DNA from: Sideroxydans sp.
GTDB taxonomy: Bacteria > Pseudomonadota > Gammaproteobacteria > Burkholderiales > Gallionellaceae
DNA length: 64,000 nucleotides
Direction: 5' to 3'
Assembly (NCBI GenBank): GCA_028710605.1
Contig: JAQTTU010000001.1
Coordinates: forward strand, 454,742-518,741
The notes under the pieces were generated by a model, which saw nothing but the letters and a program-made list of their open reading frames with translations, did no database searches and was not told the origin of the DNA. Of the stretch, positions 45,858-54,587 are shown piece by piece (positions within the stretch are counted from its first letter, which is position 1; each line of letters opens with the position of its first letter). Position numbers and translations under genes: made by a program.

Positions 45858-45916
45858 GTAGGTGCGAATTCATTCGCACACCACTCATTATTTGTGCGAA
45901 TGAATTCGCACCTACA
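45858..45916. repeat. GTAG-type REP pair (GTGCGAAT core)
   Basis: GTAGGTGCGAATTCATTCG and inverse ending CCTACAA; same element as 33602-33661. Confidence 0.85.
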
Positions 45917-45959
45917 ACTCCTTCAGCTACATTTTTAGGTTCAAGCTCCAGACAAAAGG

Positions 45960-45980
45960 AAAGCGGGCCAAGCCCGCTTT
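45960..45980 (-). terminator. Probable terminator of the OmpA-like gene
   Basis: Nine-base stem AAAGCGGGC with loop CAA, 26 bases after the stop at 46006. On the minus strand followed by CCTTTTGTC; on the plus strand CTTTTTT, so it may act both ways. Confidence 0.75.
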
Positions 45981-46005
45981 CTTTTTTACCGCATGTCGAA
46001 AAAAC

Positions 46006-46752
46006 TTACTCGGTCACGCGCACTTTCTTTTCTTCCTTGATGACGTACTTCACTTCAACGCGGCGGTTGGTGGCGCGGCCTTCAACCGTCTTGTTGTCGG
46101 CGATTGGCTGCGCATCGGCGTAACCGGTGGCGGTAATGTTATCCGCCGCAACGCCCTGCTTCACCAGATACGCTTTCACCGCGTTGGCGCGGTTCTGCGA
46201 CAGCTTCTGGTTGGCGGCCTTGTTACCGCGATTGTCAGTATGCCCGCTCACTTCCAGCGTAATTTCGGGATGCTGCTTGGCGGCATCCACCACTACTTGC
46301 AGCTTCTCGTTGGCCGTCTTCAGCAAGGTGGAAGAACCGGTGGCAAAGCTCGCGCCTTCCAGACGGAACGGCTTCTCGGACAACACGGTTTTCCACGCAT
46401 CGGCCTTGGGCGCGGGAGCGGGAGCAGGTGCCACCACCACCGGCGCGGGCGGCGGCACTACGACCGGAGCGGGAGCAGCCACCGGCGCAGGTGCTGGAGC
46501 GGGAGGCGGCGCAACCGGCTTGGCGACAGGTGCAGGCGCTTCAACCTTGGGCGCAACCGCATCGCACCCTTCGACCGCCAGCGCGGAAGACCACTTGATG
46601 GTGTGCCAGCATTCGCCGGAACCGTTGCGCACGATCTGATTCCACGAGTCCACCCAGTATCCCTCGTTCCCCAACAGCGCCGCCTGCGCCGACAGACTGC
46701 CCATCCCCAACAAAGCCGATACGGCAAAAATTCGTATTGATTTCATGTTCAC
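46006..46752 (-). CDS. OmpA-like outer-membrane protein with Pro/Ala linker
   Basis: 248 residues. Signal peptide 1-24 (LLGMGSLSAQA). Residues about 30-60 contain two Cys, 65-120 are a Pro/Ala/Val-rich linker, and 130-245 form an OmpA-C domain (GASFATGSSTLLKTANEKLQ, LEVSGHTDNRG, LSQNRANAVKAYL, NRRVEVKYVI) that binds peptidoglycan. No transmembrane barrel, so a periplasmic or surface-linked protein rather than a porin. Confidence 0.9.
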   Translation of the reverse strand: MNMKSIRIFAVSALLGMGSLSAQAALLGNEGYWVDSWNQIVRNGSGECWHTIKWSSALAVEGCDAVAPKVEAPAPVAKPVAPPPAPAPAPVAAPAPVVVPPPAPVVVAPAPAPAPKADAWKTVLSEKPFRLEGASFATGSSTLLKTANEKLQVVVDAAKQHPEITLEVSGHTDNRGNKAANQKLSQNRANAVKAYLVKQGVAADNITATGYADAQPIADNKTVEGRATNRRVEVKYVIKEEKKVRVTE

Positions 46753-46953
46753 CTCACTCGGTAATTTTCAATTCTAAAGATTAAATTTATTGGTTGTATC
46801 TCCGTGTGCAGTCTAACAAACAACAGCCCGAAGAATAGTCAAGAAAACTAACAAGGCCGCCCCCGCCGTCGGCAAATGCGGGTTCACTAAATTGCTTGAC
46901 CGCAGACCAATAGATACGGCCATCTTCACGCAACGTATGATGCTTCTTTGAAA

Positions 46954-47373
46954 CTACACTGATTTGTTCGCCGTATCGTTCAATAGTGCGATGTCGCGGA
47001 TATTTTTCTGAACGGATATAGCTCCAAATAAACTGAGCAGAAATGCCATTGCGTAAAAGCCTTTCTCGCTCAACAGAAGCGTTGCAAACCACAACCCAAC
47101 GCCGAGCAGGAAGATGGAAATGGCCAGAGAAGCCCAGCACAGGTTGTAATAAATTCCTGTCACCGGAATGCCATCCAATTTGTCGCGTACTGTTTTTTGC
47201 AACGATACGGCTGAAAATAATCCATACAAAATGACCGTGGCAAAGTAGCCTTTTTCGCTAAGCTGCATTTCGGCATTCCATAGGCCGATGACGAAGGCAA
47301 ACGAGCCCAAAAAAAGCGCCGCCCATGCCGCCATAACAAAGGCTGCTGTCGGTTTTTGCATTTGGTTATTCAT
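46954..47373 (-). CDS. YiaA/YiaB-family inner-membrane protein
   Basis: 139 residues, four membrane helices arranged as two similar halves: FVMAAWAALFLGSFAFVIGL, QLSEKGYFATVILYGLFSAVS, LAISIFLLGVGLWFATLLLS, EKGFYAMAFLLSLFGAISVQ. The LSEKGYFA and LSEKGFYA repeats are the YiaAB signature. Function unknown; the family is often stress-related. The 200 bp to the left (46753-46953) contains no gene; a short piece at 46915-46945 resembles the dispersed repeat. Confidence 0.85.
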   Translation of the reverse strand: MNNQMQKPTAAFVMAAWAALFLGSFAFVIGLWNAEMQLSEKGYFATVILYGLFSAVSLQKTVRDKLDGIPVTGIYYNLCWASLAISIFLLGVGLWFATLLLSEKGFYAMAFLLSLFGAISVQKNIRDIALLNDTANKSV

Positions 47374-47543
47374 GTTCTTAATTCCCTTCCCTTGAATGAT
47401 GCGTTACAAAAATTCATCTGATAGATGGAAGCTCGATTTGCAGGTTCTGATGAGGCGCAGGGAATCTATCACCAAACACACTTGCCCACCACAAGGGATA
47501 CTCTCTTTTGCAGCAAGTAATGCGTGTCAATGTTTCGCGCTTC

Positions 47544-50057
47544 TTATTCAAGCAAACTCACCACCCCATTCGCCCCATCCACGCGCACGCGCTGACCGTT
47601 GCCCAGTTTCCGCATCACCTCGCGCACGCTCATCACTGCCGGGATGTTCATTTCGCGCGCGGTGACTGCACCGTGCGACAGCGGGCCGCCGCTTTCGGTG
47701 ACGACGGCGCAGGCGTTGTAGAACAGCGGTGTCCACGCCGGGTTGGTGGTGCGCGCGACCAACACCGCGCCTTTGGGGAAACCGGCAAAGTCTTCGGGTG
47801 AACGCACGATATAAACCACACCTTCGGCCACGCCTGCGCTGCCCGCCAGTCCGTGCAACGTGTCGCCAGCAACCTCTTCGCTGGCCGCTGCGTGGCTGCC
47901 CCATTCCCACGCGGGCGCGCCATCACGATGCGCGAGGTAGGCAATTTTTTCTTGCTGTATGGATTGCGCCAATGCCTGCCACAGCGCCGGGTCATCGCGC
48001 TGCACGGCTTCCTGCAACGGGCGGTAATGCGCAAAGAATACATCCATCGGATCGCTTACCACGCCACGCGCTTGCAGCAGTTCGCCCAGTCTTCGCAAGC
48101 CTTTGCGCAGCGGCAGCGTGAGGCGCGTGGTGTGGTAATGCTCCACATCGTCCAGCGTGGTGTAGCTGCGCACCAAGCGCAAGATTTCGTGGAAGAAAAA
48201 ATGCAGGTGCTGCGGGATGCGGCCATACAACTGCAACTCCGCTTGTTGCATTGTTATTTTGATTTCGCGCTCTCTTGCGCGCTGGTCTTGCGTCTCGTGT
48301 TCGGCAGACATCAGGCGCAGGTTGTCCAGCACTATCCACGGCGCTTCAATCCACGTCGGTTGATAGGGGTCGAAGTCCACTTCGCGGTGGCCGTGGTCGC
48401 GCAGGAATTTGTTGAAATGCGCGGAGAAATTGCCGAACGCATCCAGCAACTTTTGTTCGATCAAGGTTCTCGAATTGTTCGCTGCGATCATATTTTGCAG
48501 TGAAGGATTTTGGCGAATCTCGGCGGCCAGCGCCGCCAATTCCTTGTTGACGATGCCGGTCTTGGTTTCGGTGTGCGCGATCAGCGTGTCGAACAACGCC
48601 GCCGCTTCCTGCGCATTGCCGGTGAGCATTTGCAGCAGCCCGTGCAACAGGCGATACAGCGTGCGCTGCGTGATGGAGATGGCGATGTTGGGCAGGAAAT
48701 AATCCGCGCCCAACTGGTTCACGCGCTGCACGAAGGCCCACACCTCGGCCAGATTTTTATCGCGCAAATCCTCCGCGTTCAGTTCGCCCAGACTTAGCAA
48801 GTAATAGTCCAGATCGCGCGACCACTCCAGCGGCAGGTCTTGCACCCATGCGTAGTTGTCGCGCAGTTTGGGAATGACCGCTTCGAGTTCTTGCAGATTC
48901 CCGATGGTGAACGGCATGCGCCTGCCGTAGATTTCGACCGCGTTCTGGTTGCCGTAAATGTAGTGGTCGAACATGGCGAACCACTTGCCGGAGAACGCCG
49001 GGTAGCCCATCAGCTTGAACGAATGATTGAGCGAGCGGTGGAAGCCATCTTCCACCATTTCCCAAGCCAGCGGCGTGATGACGTTGGGAAAACGCTCGGC
49101 GGATTCGTCGCGCGTCCAGCGCGGCGGGATGGTGGTGACCGGACGCGATTGCAGCAGCCACAATTTGCCGCCGTGCATCGCCCATTCGATGTCTTGCGGG
49201 AACTGGTATGCGACTTCCACGCGGCGCATCAGGTCGGCCAGTTGCGCCAACTGCTGCGCACTCATACTGGGCCGGGTCGCGTCTTGCGCGCTCACCGTAA
49301 TTTCTTCCGTGCCTTGCGCCGTGTGGACGATGCGCTGGCTCTTCTCGCCGATCACGCTGCTGCGCAGGCTACCGTCGCGCGCCAGCACGAACTGGTCGAT
49401 TGCACCTTCGCCGCTGACCACGGATTCGCCCAAACCGAAGTTGGCATTGACCAGCATCTCGTCAATCGCGCCACTGATCGGGTTGACGGTGAAACCGACA
49501 CCGGAAATTTCCGACGGAATCATGGTTTGCACCACCACCGCCATGGTGGCTTGCAGATGATCGAAGCCCAGCCGCTCGCGATAGGCGATGGCGCGGTCTT
49601 GCCAGAGCGAGGCGTAGCAGGCGCGGATGCGATTCAGAATGAAATCCGCACCGTGAACATTGAGAAAAGTGTCGTGCTGTCCGGCGAAGGCGGCGCTGGC
49701 CATATCTTCGAAGGTGGACGAGGAGCGCACCGAAAAGGCGGCATCTTCCGGGAATGTTTTTAATTGCTGCCGAATTGATTTTTCAATTGCGGCAGGCAGC
49801 GGAATCTTTTCCAGCTCGGCACGCAACAACGTCGCCTGCGCTTGCAGCGTGCCCGCATCGGCCAGATCGAAATTGCCGATGGCCGCGTGCAGCGTGTCGG
49901 CGTTTTTGATGAACTCGCGGTAGCTGGCAGCGGTGACGACAAAGCCGTTCGGCACCGGAAAACCTTGTTGCGTGAGCAGCGCAAGATTCGCGCCCTTGCC
50001 GCCGGATTGTTCGTGTTGGCAGGCTTCGACATCGGTAAAAGCGAGTGTCCAGCTCAT
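47544..50057 (-). CDS. PEP-utilising dikinase-like enzyme (rifampicin phosphotransferase-like architecture)
   Basis: 837 residues. N-terminal ATP-grasp domain: GGKGANLALLTQQGFPVPNG, AFSVRSSSTFEDMASAAFAG. A middle domain of about 400 residues with no recognised family, and a C-terminal swivelling His domain with GGPLSHGAVTARE (about residue 795). The PEP-binding TIM barrel of PEP synthase is absent. This ATP-grasp/middle/His order is that of rifampicin phosphotransferase-type proteins. The acceptor is unknown. Its start overlaps the PAP2 gene, so it belongs to the three-gene lipid-linked operon 47544-52247. Confidence 0.85.
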   Translation of the reverse strand: MSWTLAFTDVEACQHEQSGGKGANLALLTQQGFPVPNGFVVTAASYREFIKNADTLHAAIGNFDLADAGTLQAQATLLRAELEKIPLPAAIEKSIRQQLKTFPEDAAFSVRSSSTFEDMASAAFAGQHDTFLNVHGADFILNRIRACYASLWQDRAIAYRERLGFDHLQATMAVVVQTMIPSEISGVGFTVNPISGAIDEMLVNANFGLGESVVSGEGAIDQFVLARDGSLRSSVIGEKSQRIVHTAQGTEEITVSAQDATRPSMSAQQLAQLADLMRRVEVAYQFPQDIEWAMHGGKLWLLQSRPVTTIPPRWTRDESAERFPNVITPLAWEMVEDGFHRSLNHSFKLMGYPAFSGKWFAMFDHYIYGNQNAVEIYGRRMPFTIGNLQELEAVIPKLRDNYAWVQDLPLEWSRDLDYYLLSLGELNAEDLRDKNLAEVWAFVQRVNQLGADYFLPNIAISITQRTLYRLLHGLLQMLTGNAQEAAALFDTLIAHTETKTGIVNKELAALAAEIRQNPSLQNMIAANNSRTLIEQKLLDAFGNFSAHFNKFLRDHGHREVDFDPYQPTWIEAPWIVLDNLRLMSAEHETQDQRAREREIKITMQQAELQLYGRIPQHLHFFFHEILRLVRSYTTLDDVEHYHTTRLTLPLRKGLRRLGELLQARGVVSDPMDVFFAHYRPLQEAVQRDDPALWQALAQSIQQEKIAYLAHRDGAPAWEWGSHAAASEEVAGDTLHGLAGSAGVAEGVVYIVRSPEDFAGFPKGAVLVARTTNPAWTPLFYNACAVVTESGGPLSHGAVTAREMNIPAVMSVREVMRKLGNGQRVRVDGANGVVSLLE

Positions 50058-51046
50058 GTTGCAGTCTCCTCGTAAAATTCAAAACGGTTGGCAATCCACA
50101 GTGCCCAACTGGCCAGCAAAATTCCGCACAGCACGTCGATCAGATAGTGGTAACGCAGATACAAAGTCGAACACCACAGCCCGATGCACGGGATCAGGAA
50201 TATCCAGAACCGGCGCTTGTTGTGCTGAAAATCGAAACCGAGAATGAGCAGCGAAACGGCCACGTGCAGGCTGGGAAACACATCGACTCCGCTCGACCCC
50301 ATGCGCACCAGTTCATCGTTGAATCTGCTCACCGGGCCGGAAATCAATGTGCTGGCGAATGCCTCATTGAATGCCAAGTATGGCCCGGCAGCTGGCACCA
50401 ATGTGTAGCCCAAGAAGCCGATGCCGTAGAGCGAGAACAAACCGACGACAAAAGTTTTGCAGCGTTCAATCGGCCCGACAAAATGCGCGACCACAGCCAT
50501 GATGAGGTAGGGAAAAAAGAACAAGTAACACAAGCTCATGATTTCGGTGAGCGCCGGATTGGTCAGGTGCTGCCACAGGATAGATGGTGTATCGCCGAGC
50601 AGAACGCGATCAATGGCACGCAGATTTGCGTCGAATCTTTCCGGGGTGATCGCCGGAACGGCGCTGCGCATCTGCTGGAAATAAACGTTCATCGCAATCG
50701 GATAGAACAACAAGCGCCAGCGCAACGCGGCGCTGGTGTTGGTGCGCTGCTCGTAATAGATCAGCGTCAGTGCAAACACGAGGCCGATGAAATACACCAG
50801 CGTATCCGCGCCGAGCAAACCTTGCGCGAACAGCAGACGCAGCAAGGTGATGAGCAGGTAGCTGCCGAAGAACAGCTCGTGCGCATAAAGCCCGTCATTC
50901 CGGCGCAGGCCGGAATCCAGTTGATTAACAAATCCCCGCGAATGCGGGACAACATTGCTATGTCGTCCGCTGCGCGGAGTATTTGTTTTGGCTGGATTCC
51001 GGCCTGCGCCGGAATGACGGGCTGATGGATTTTTCGGGCTAAACAT
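50054..51046 (-). CDS. PAP2-family membrane phosphatase with repeat-encoded N-terminus
   Basis: 330 residues. About six membrane helices. PAP2 active-site His in FPSLHVAVSLLI (about residue 258-269) and HYLIDVLCGILL. Residues 10-52 (starting RHSGAGRNP, ending LDSGLRRNDG) are the translation of the palindromic element 50891-51019. No Met, GTG or TTG start follows before YAHELFFGSYLLI, so the insert is probably translated. Overlaps the acyltransferase stop and the dikinase start. Likely dephosphorylates a lipid phosphate or uses one as donor. Confidence 0.85.
   Translation of the reverse strand: MFSPKNPSARHSGAGRNPAKTNTPRSGRHSNVVPHSRGFVNQLDSGLRRNDGLYAHELFFGSYLLITLLRLLFAQGLLGADTLVYFIGLVFALTLIYYEQRTNTSAALRWRLLFYPIAMNVYFQQMRSAVPAITPERFDANLRAIDRVLLGDTPSILWQHLTNPALTEIMSLCYLFFFPYLIMAVVAHFVGPIERCKTFVVGLFSLYGIGFLGYTLVPAAGPYLAFNEAFASTLISGPVSRFNDELVRMGSSGVDVFPSLHVAVSLLILGFDFQHNKRRFWIFLIPCIGLWCSTLYLRYHYLIDVLCGILLASWALWIANRFEFYEETAT
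50891..51019. repeat. GTCATTCCGGCGCAGGCCGG inverted repeat inside the PAP2 gene
   Basis: Arms 50891-50922 and 50994-51019 enclose about 70 bases. 129 bp, a multiple of three, and coincident with codons 10-52. Same family as 23415-23526 and 55984-56097. Confidence 0.9.
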
Positions 51047-52247
51047 TTTTTGCTCGCATCAAAGTTTCAAGCTCCGCGCGCCAACGCAACAGCGGCTGGC
51101 GCAGGGCCGGAGCAAGCGCCCAGTTGTGCAAGGTAATGCTGAGTTTCTCCACCCGTCGCACCGACTTCAAGCCCAGCACGCTGACCGCCACATAAGCCAA
51201 CCACAGCGGCAACAGTTGCAGCCAAAGCGCCGCGACCAGCAAACTCGCCGCCCATAACAGCAAACATGGAAACCCGAGCAGCAAGCGCCACAGCGCGATG
51301 GTGTTGCGGCCATCGCTGAAACGTTTGCCCGCCCACCATGCGCACAACAATGGCGGCGCATTGCTGACACAGGCAAACACCACCAGCGGCTGCAACACCA
51401 GCCACAACAACGGATACGCCCACGCAAAATTCATCGGCATCAGCGGCACGCCCTGATGCCGCCACAAGCGCGAGCCGCCCGGCGTGCGCGCAATTTCTTC
51501 CCGCAATTTCGCAGTCATGCATTCCACTTGCGGCATGCCATGTTCCAGCGCCTTCAACGCCGCGAAATAACTGCGCTGGCTGCCCAGCGTCGCGGCGTAG
51601 GCGATGCTTTCGCGCGCGGCAAATTGATCGGCTGAGTCGGCCTGCACGGCGAGCCGTTCCAACGCATGCACGATGCGCTCGTGCAGCAGATTGACCTGCT
51701 GCGCGGGTGTCATGTTCGACGGAAACACCGTGCTGATCGCCTCGCCCACCACCACCTCCACATCGCTCTGCCACGCCCACGCCCGCTCGTAATGAATCCC
51801 CAGCGGCACCACGCGCAGCGGCTGGTCTGCCAGTTGCGCCAGAATGCGCGCCGCGCCTTTGTGGAACGGCAGATGCCTGTGCCCCAGATCGCTGCTGCCC
51901 TCCGGCATGATGATTAGCGCCCCGCCCTGCCGCACATAGTTCGCACAGGCATCCAGCGCGTCACTGTTTTCGCCGGAATGATTTTCCCTGTCCTTGCTGC
52001 GCGCCACTTCCACGCCGCTGAAAAATATCCGCCCCAACAAGCTGCGGCGCAATTGCACCGAGATCAAAAAGTTCGCGCGCGGGATCACCGATTTGTACAC
52101 ATAGCCATCGACCGCGCCATTGCGGTGCAGCGCCACAAACAACACCGGCCCGTCCGTCGGCAACCACTGCGGGGTGATGATGCGCACGCGGTGATAGTAG
52201 AGCGAGGTCAACATGCGACTCAGCAGGCGATACCAAAGGCTTTTCAA
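51039..52247 (-). CDS. PlsC-like acyltransferase with C-terminal membrane helices
   Basis: 402 residues. Acyltransferase domain 20-260: motif LHRNGAVDG (HX5D) and MPEGSSDLGHRHLPFHKGAA; C-terminal hydrophobic helices at about 285-305 (YPLLWLVLQPLVVFACV) and 330-365 (LLLGFPCLLLWAASLLVAAL). Similar to glycerolipid acyltransferases of unusual type. First gene of the operon with PAP2 and the dikinase-like gene. Confidence 0.82.
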   Translation of the reverse strand: MKSLWYRLLSRMLTSLYYHRVRIITPQWLPTDGPVLFVALHRNGAVDGYVYKSVIPRANFLISVQLRRSLLGRIFFSGVEVARSKDRENHSGENSDALDACANYVRQGGALIIMPEGSSDLGHRHLPFHKGAARILAQLADQPLRVVPLGIHYERAWAWQSDVEVVVGEAISTVFPSNMTPAQQVNLLHERIVHALERLAVQADSADQFAARESIAYAATLGSQRSYFAALKALEHGMPQVECMTAKLREEIARTPGGSRLWRHQGVPLMPMNFAWAYPLLWLVLQPLVVFACVSNAPPLLCAWWAGKRFSDGRNTIALWRLLLGFPCLLLWAASLLVAALWLQLLPLWLAYVAVSVLGLKSVRRVEKLSITLHNWALAPALRQPLLRWRAELETLMRAKNV

Positions 52248-52278
52248 AATTCCTCCGATTGAAACTCCGATCCATCAA

Positions 52279-52360
52279 CTTGCCCGCGAGGCAGCAAATA
52301 CGGGCATCTTCAAGCGACGCGGGGTGTGGATCGCCTATTGACGGGCGTTTCCATGGGGTT
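52279..52360 (+). repeat. Dispersed repeat, copy 6
   Basis: CTTGCCCGCGAGGCAGCAAA, then TACGGGCATCTTCAAGCG, then GTGGATCGCCTATTGACGGG and CGTTTCCATGGGGTTG. The most complete copy; between the acyltransferase start and a BRO gene remnant. Confidence 0.85.
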
Positions 52361-52361
52361 G

Positions 52362-52416
52362 TAATTCGTACTGCAGCTTCGGTGCTGGCGACATCGGTAG
52401 GGTTTGAATTGCCCAT
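52362..52416 (-). pseudogene. Fragment of a BRO-family gene
   Basis: On the minus strand the piece reads PTDVASTEAAVR, matching LTDVASTEALLR in the BRO-N gene at 53583-53918. The fragment is cut off by dispersed repeat copy 6. It suggests a former second copy or a gene split by later insertion of the ankyrin gene. Confidence 0.6.
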
Positions 52417-52434
52417 GTGGCCACCTCAAGATCA

Positions 52435-53571
52435 TTACTCAACCGCCCCCGCATCCTTGAGCAATTTCACCATCCCGGCATTGCCGTTATCCGCCGCAAT
52501 GGTCAGTGCCGTTTTTCCTTTCAGAGAGAAGCCGCACCACCAGATATTGGATTCCTGAACTCTGAAATTTTTATCTGCGCCTTTTTCCAACAACAGTTTG
52601 GCGGCGGCCTGGTTGTCAACCTCTGCCGCAACCATCAGGGGCGACAGGTAACAACCGCCCGTCTTGTTTGGGTTGGCTCCCTTGTCCAGCAGCAAACTGA
52701 CGGCGGCAGCATTGTTGCCGATGTGTCCCGGTCGGCTCCCTCTTTCATAAACGCCCAGCGAATAATCAATAAGAGTAAAGCCGTGGCTATCTGTCACATT
52801 CATATCGCCGCCCTTGTCCAGCAACATTTGCGCAATGGCGATGTCTTTTTGTGGCCGTCCTCGCTTGTTGAGAAGGGCAACAGACAAGGCTGTTCTTCCA
52901 TCCTCATCTATTACGTTTACATCGGCACCGCGATCCAACAGCAATTTCACTGCGGCAGTATTCGACTTGTCTGCGGCAATGATTAGCGCGGTTCGATCAT
53001 GCGAATTCTTCATGTTTGCGTCTGCGCCGCTATTCAACAAAAGTTGCACGTTGTCCGGCTTGTCCACGGAATACATCAACGCCGTTGTCCCGAAATATCT
53101 GTTTTGCTCGTTGACTGACGCGCCTTTTTCCAGCAACAACCTGATGACTTCCGTCTGCCCCGCCCAGGCTGCGCTCATCAAAGCGGTGTGGCCGTAGGCA
53201 TCTTGGGCATTGATGTTCACGCTTCCAGCCAATCGCTTGCTTACTGTACTGATGTCGCCCTTTTGCGCCGCTGCCTGCAAGTCGTTTTCCGCAATGAACT
53301 GCTCGTAAATTGTGAGCGGCAAATACAGCGTGTCGGCAGTCAGGCTGAATGGAAAATCTGCGATGACAACTACCGATCCTTCCGGCGTAAACGATTTCGC
53401 GTCCGTTATTACACCGCTATAAATTCGGGATGGTTTTTGCCCGCCTTTGCATGAACACCACTCTGGCGGCGCATAAGGATCGGACGTTCTTGAAAGTACC
53501 GTGCCGCAGCCTGTCAACAACATAGAAGCCAGCAGCAAAATTGTCATTTTCATTAATATTGTTTTCATCAT
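52435..53571 (-). CDS. Ankyrin-repeat lipoprotein with YceK-like N-terminus
   Basis: 378 residues. Lipoprotein signal LLLASMLLTGCGTVLSR (Cys about residue 22), then a YceK/YidQ-like segment: DPYAPPEWCS, YSGVITDA, VVIADFPFSLTADTLYLPLT. Residues about 95-375 hold seven or so ankyrin repeats (GHTALMSAAWAGQTEVIRLL, DRTALIIAADKSNTAAVKLL, DGRTALSVALLNKRG). The repeats would sit in the periplasm or on the surface. An odd pairing: YceK proteins are usually only about 75-100 residues. The 11-bp gap to the BRO gene suggests it followed that gene. Confidence 0.82.
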   Translation of the reverse strand: MMKTILMKMTILLLASMLLTGCGTVLSRTSDPYAPPEWCSCKGGQKPSRIYSGVITDAKSFTPEGSVVVIADFPFSLTADTLYLPLTIYEQFIAENDLQAAAQKGDISTVSKRLAGSVNINAQDAYGHTALMSAAWAGQTEVIRLLLEKGASVNEQNRYFGTTALMYSVDKPDNVQLLLNSGADANMKNSHDRTALIIAADKSNTAAVKLLLDRGADVNVIDEDGRTALSVALLNKRGRPQKDIAIAQMLLDKGGDMNVTDSHGFTLIDYSLGVYERGSRPGHIGNNAAAVSLLLDKGANPNKTGGCYLSPLMVAAEVDNQAAAKLLLEKGADKNFRVQESNIWWCGFSLKGKTALTIAADNGNAGMVKLLKDAGAVE

Positions 53572-53582
53572 GCCCTCCCGAT

Positions 53583-53918
53583 TTAAGTGCCTTGTGCTGC
53601 TTGCAATCCTTGGCAGAAAGACCGCTTCACGCGCGGCGATGGGATGGACTGGATCAGGCGCAGCAAGGCTTCGGTGCTGGCGACATCAGTGAGATAGGAC
53701 TTGCCGTCTGCCGAGGGCATTTTCAGTTGGCTACAATTTGTAGCCAACTGACTGCCTTCCTTCTTCAGCCGCGTCTTGAGCACGCTCCAGTATTTTCTGG
53801 GATTGGCGCTCGCCGTCAGCGCGCCGACCACGTCGATCACACTGAAAAACCACTGCTCCCGCTCCACATCCCAGTGGCTGCGGATTTCTTGGTTCTGGAA
53901 GAGTTTGATATTGCTCAT
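53583..53918 (-). pseudogene. BRO-N domain gene, probably truncated
   Basis: 111 residues. N-terminal BRO domain: IKLFQNQEIRSHWDVEREQW, FFSVIDVVGALTASANPRKY, then TRLKKEG-SQL and LTDVASTEALLRLIQSIPSP. BRO or DinD-like proteins are typically 250 residues or more; here the frame breaks off with KRSFCQGLQAAQGT. Likely a fragment of a mobile-element gene with the ankyrin gene inserted downstream. Confidence 0.7.
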
Positions 53919-53986
53919 GGGGTTACCTCAAAATATTTTTCGCGTAGGTTGGACACGTATTTTTGCCCACGCGGTTCACTCGAAAA

Positions 53987-54550
53987 TCACTGTTTGGGCT
54001 GATCGGGATAAATGGTGATGACTTTTCGATAGTCATACATTTTTGGTCCGTTCGGCGGCATGTTATCTGGGCGGCGCTCCGGCGAAATCACATAGACGTA
54101 AAGTTGTGAGCCCTTTATATCGAAATAGACCGTTTTATCCCTAAGAAAAAAGGGCAAACGATGACGCAAATCGACCGTATCCTCATACACCTGACCTGTC
54201 TCCTTGATGCGCCATTTGACATAGAGATAGTCGCCTACCAACATCGGGCCTGCGACAGCGTTAAAGTACAGAGGTCTGCCTTCCTTGACGATCCATTCGG
54301 GCGCACGTACTGGCAATTTTGAATCCCCATACCGATAATCCAAGACCTCGGCTAGAGGGATGGAGTTGGTCGTATCGAACTCAAAAGAATGATTGACAAT
54401 ACGCGACCCGCCGCAAGCTGTAAGCGTGCAAGCGATGAACAACAGCAACAGCCAGCGGAAACAATCAGGAACAAACCTCTGTTTCCGCGCAGCCGATCTG
54501 TTCTTGTCCAACTTGCTCTGCATATTTCCGTCTTCACTCATCTCGTTCAC
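53987..54550 (-). CDS. Hypothetical lipoprotein
   Basis: 187 residues. The lipobox LTACGGS lies at about residues 45-48 after a long basic N-terminus (KNRSAARKQRFVPDCFRWL). Alternative Met starts at MSEDGN or MQSKLD would shorten that leader. The mature part is beta-rich (YVKWRIKETGQVYEDTVDLR, TVYFDIKGSQLYVYVISPER) and includes YRKVITIYPD. No recognised family. Lies between the BRO fragment and lplT. Confidence 0.7.
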   Translation of the reverse strand: MNEMSEDGNMQSKLDKNRSAARKQRFVPDCFRWLLLLFIACTLTACGGSRIVNHSFEFDTTNSIPLAEVLDYRYGDSKLPVRAPEWIVKEGRPLYFNAVAGPMLVGDYLYVKWRIKETGQVYEDTVDLRHRLPFFLRDKTVYFDIKGSQLYVYVISPERRPDNMPPNGPKMYDYRKVITIYPDQPKQ

Positions 54551-54587
54551 CCCTCGATTTTTCAGTAATTGAAATGTTCAACATCCA

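Noticed and set aside
46787..47140. Second membrane gene overlapping the YiaA/B-like gene
   Set aside because: It is out of frame with the clear four-helix protein and has no initiation signal.
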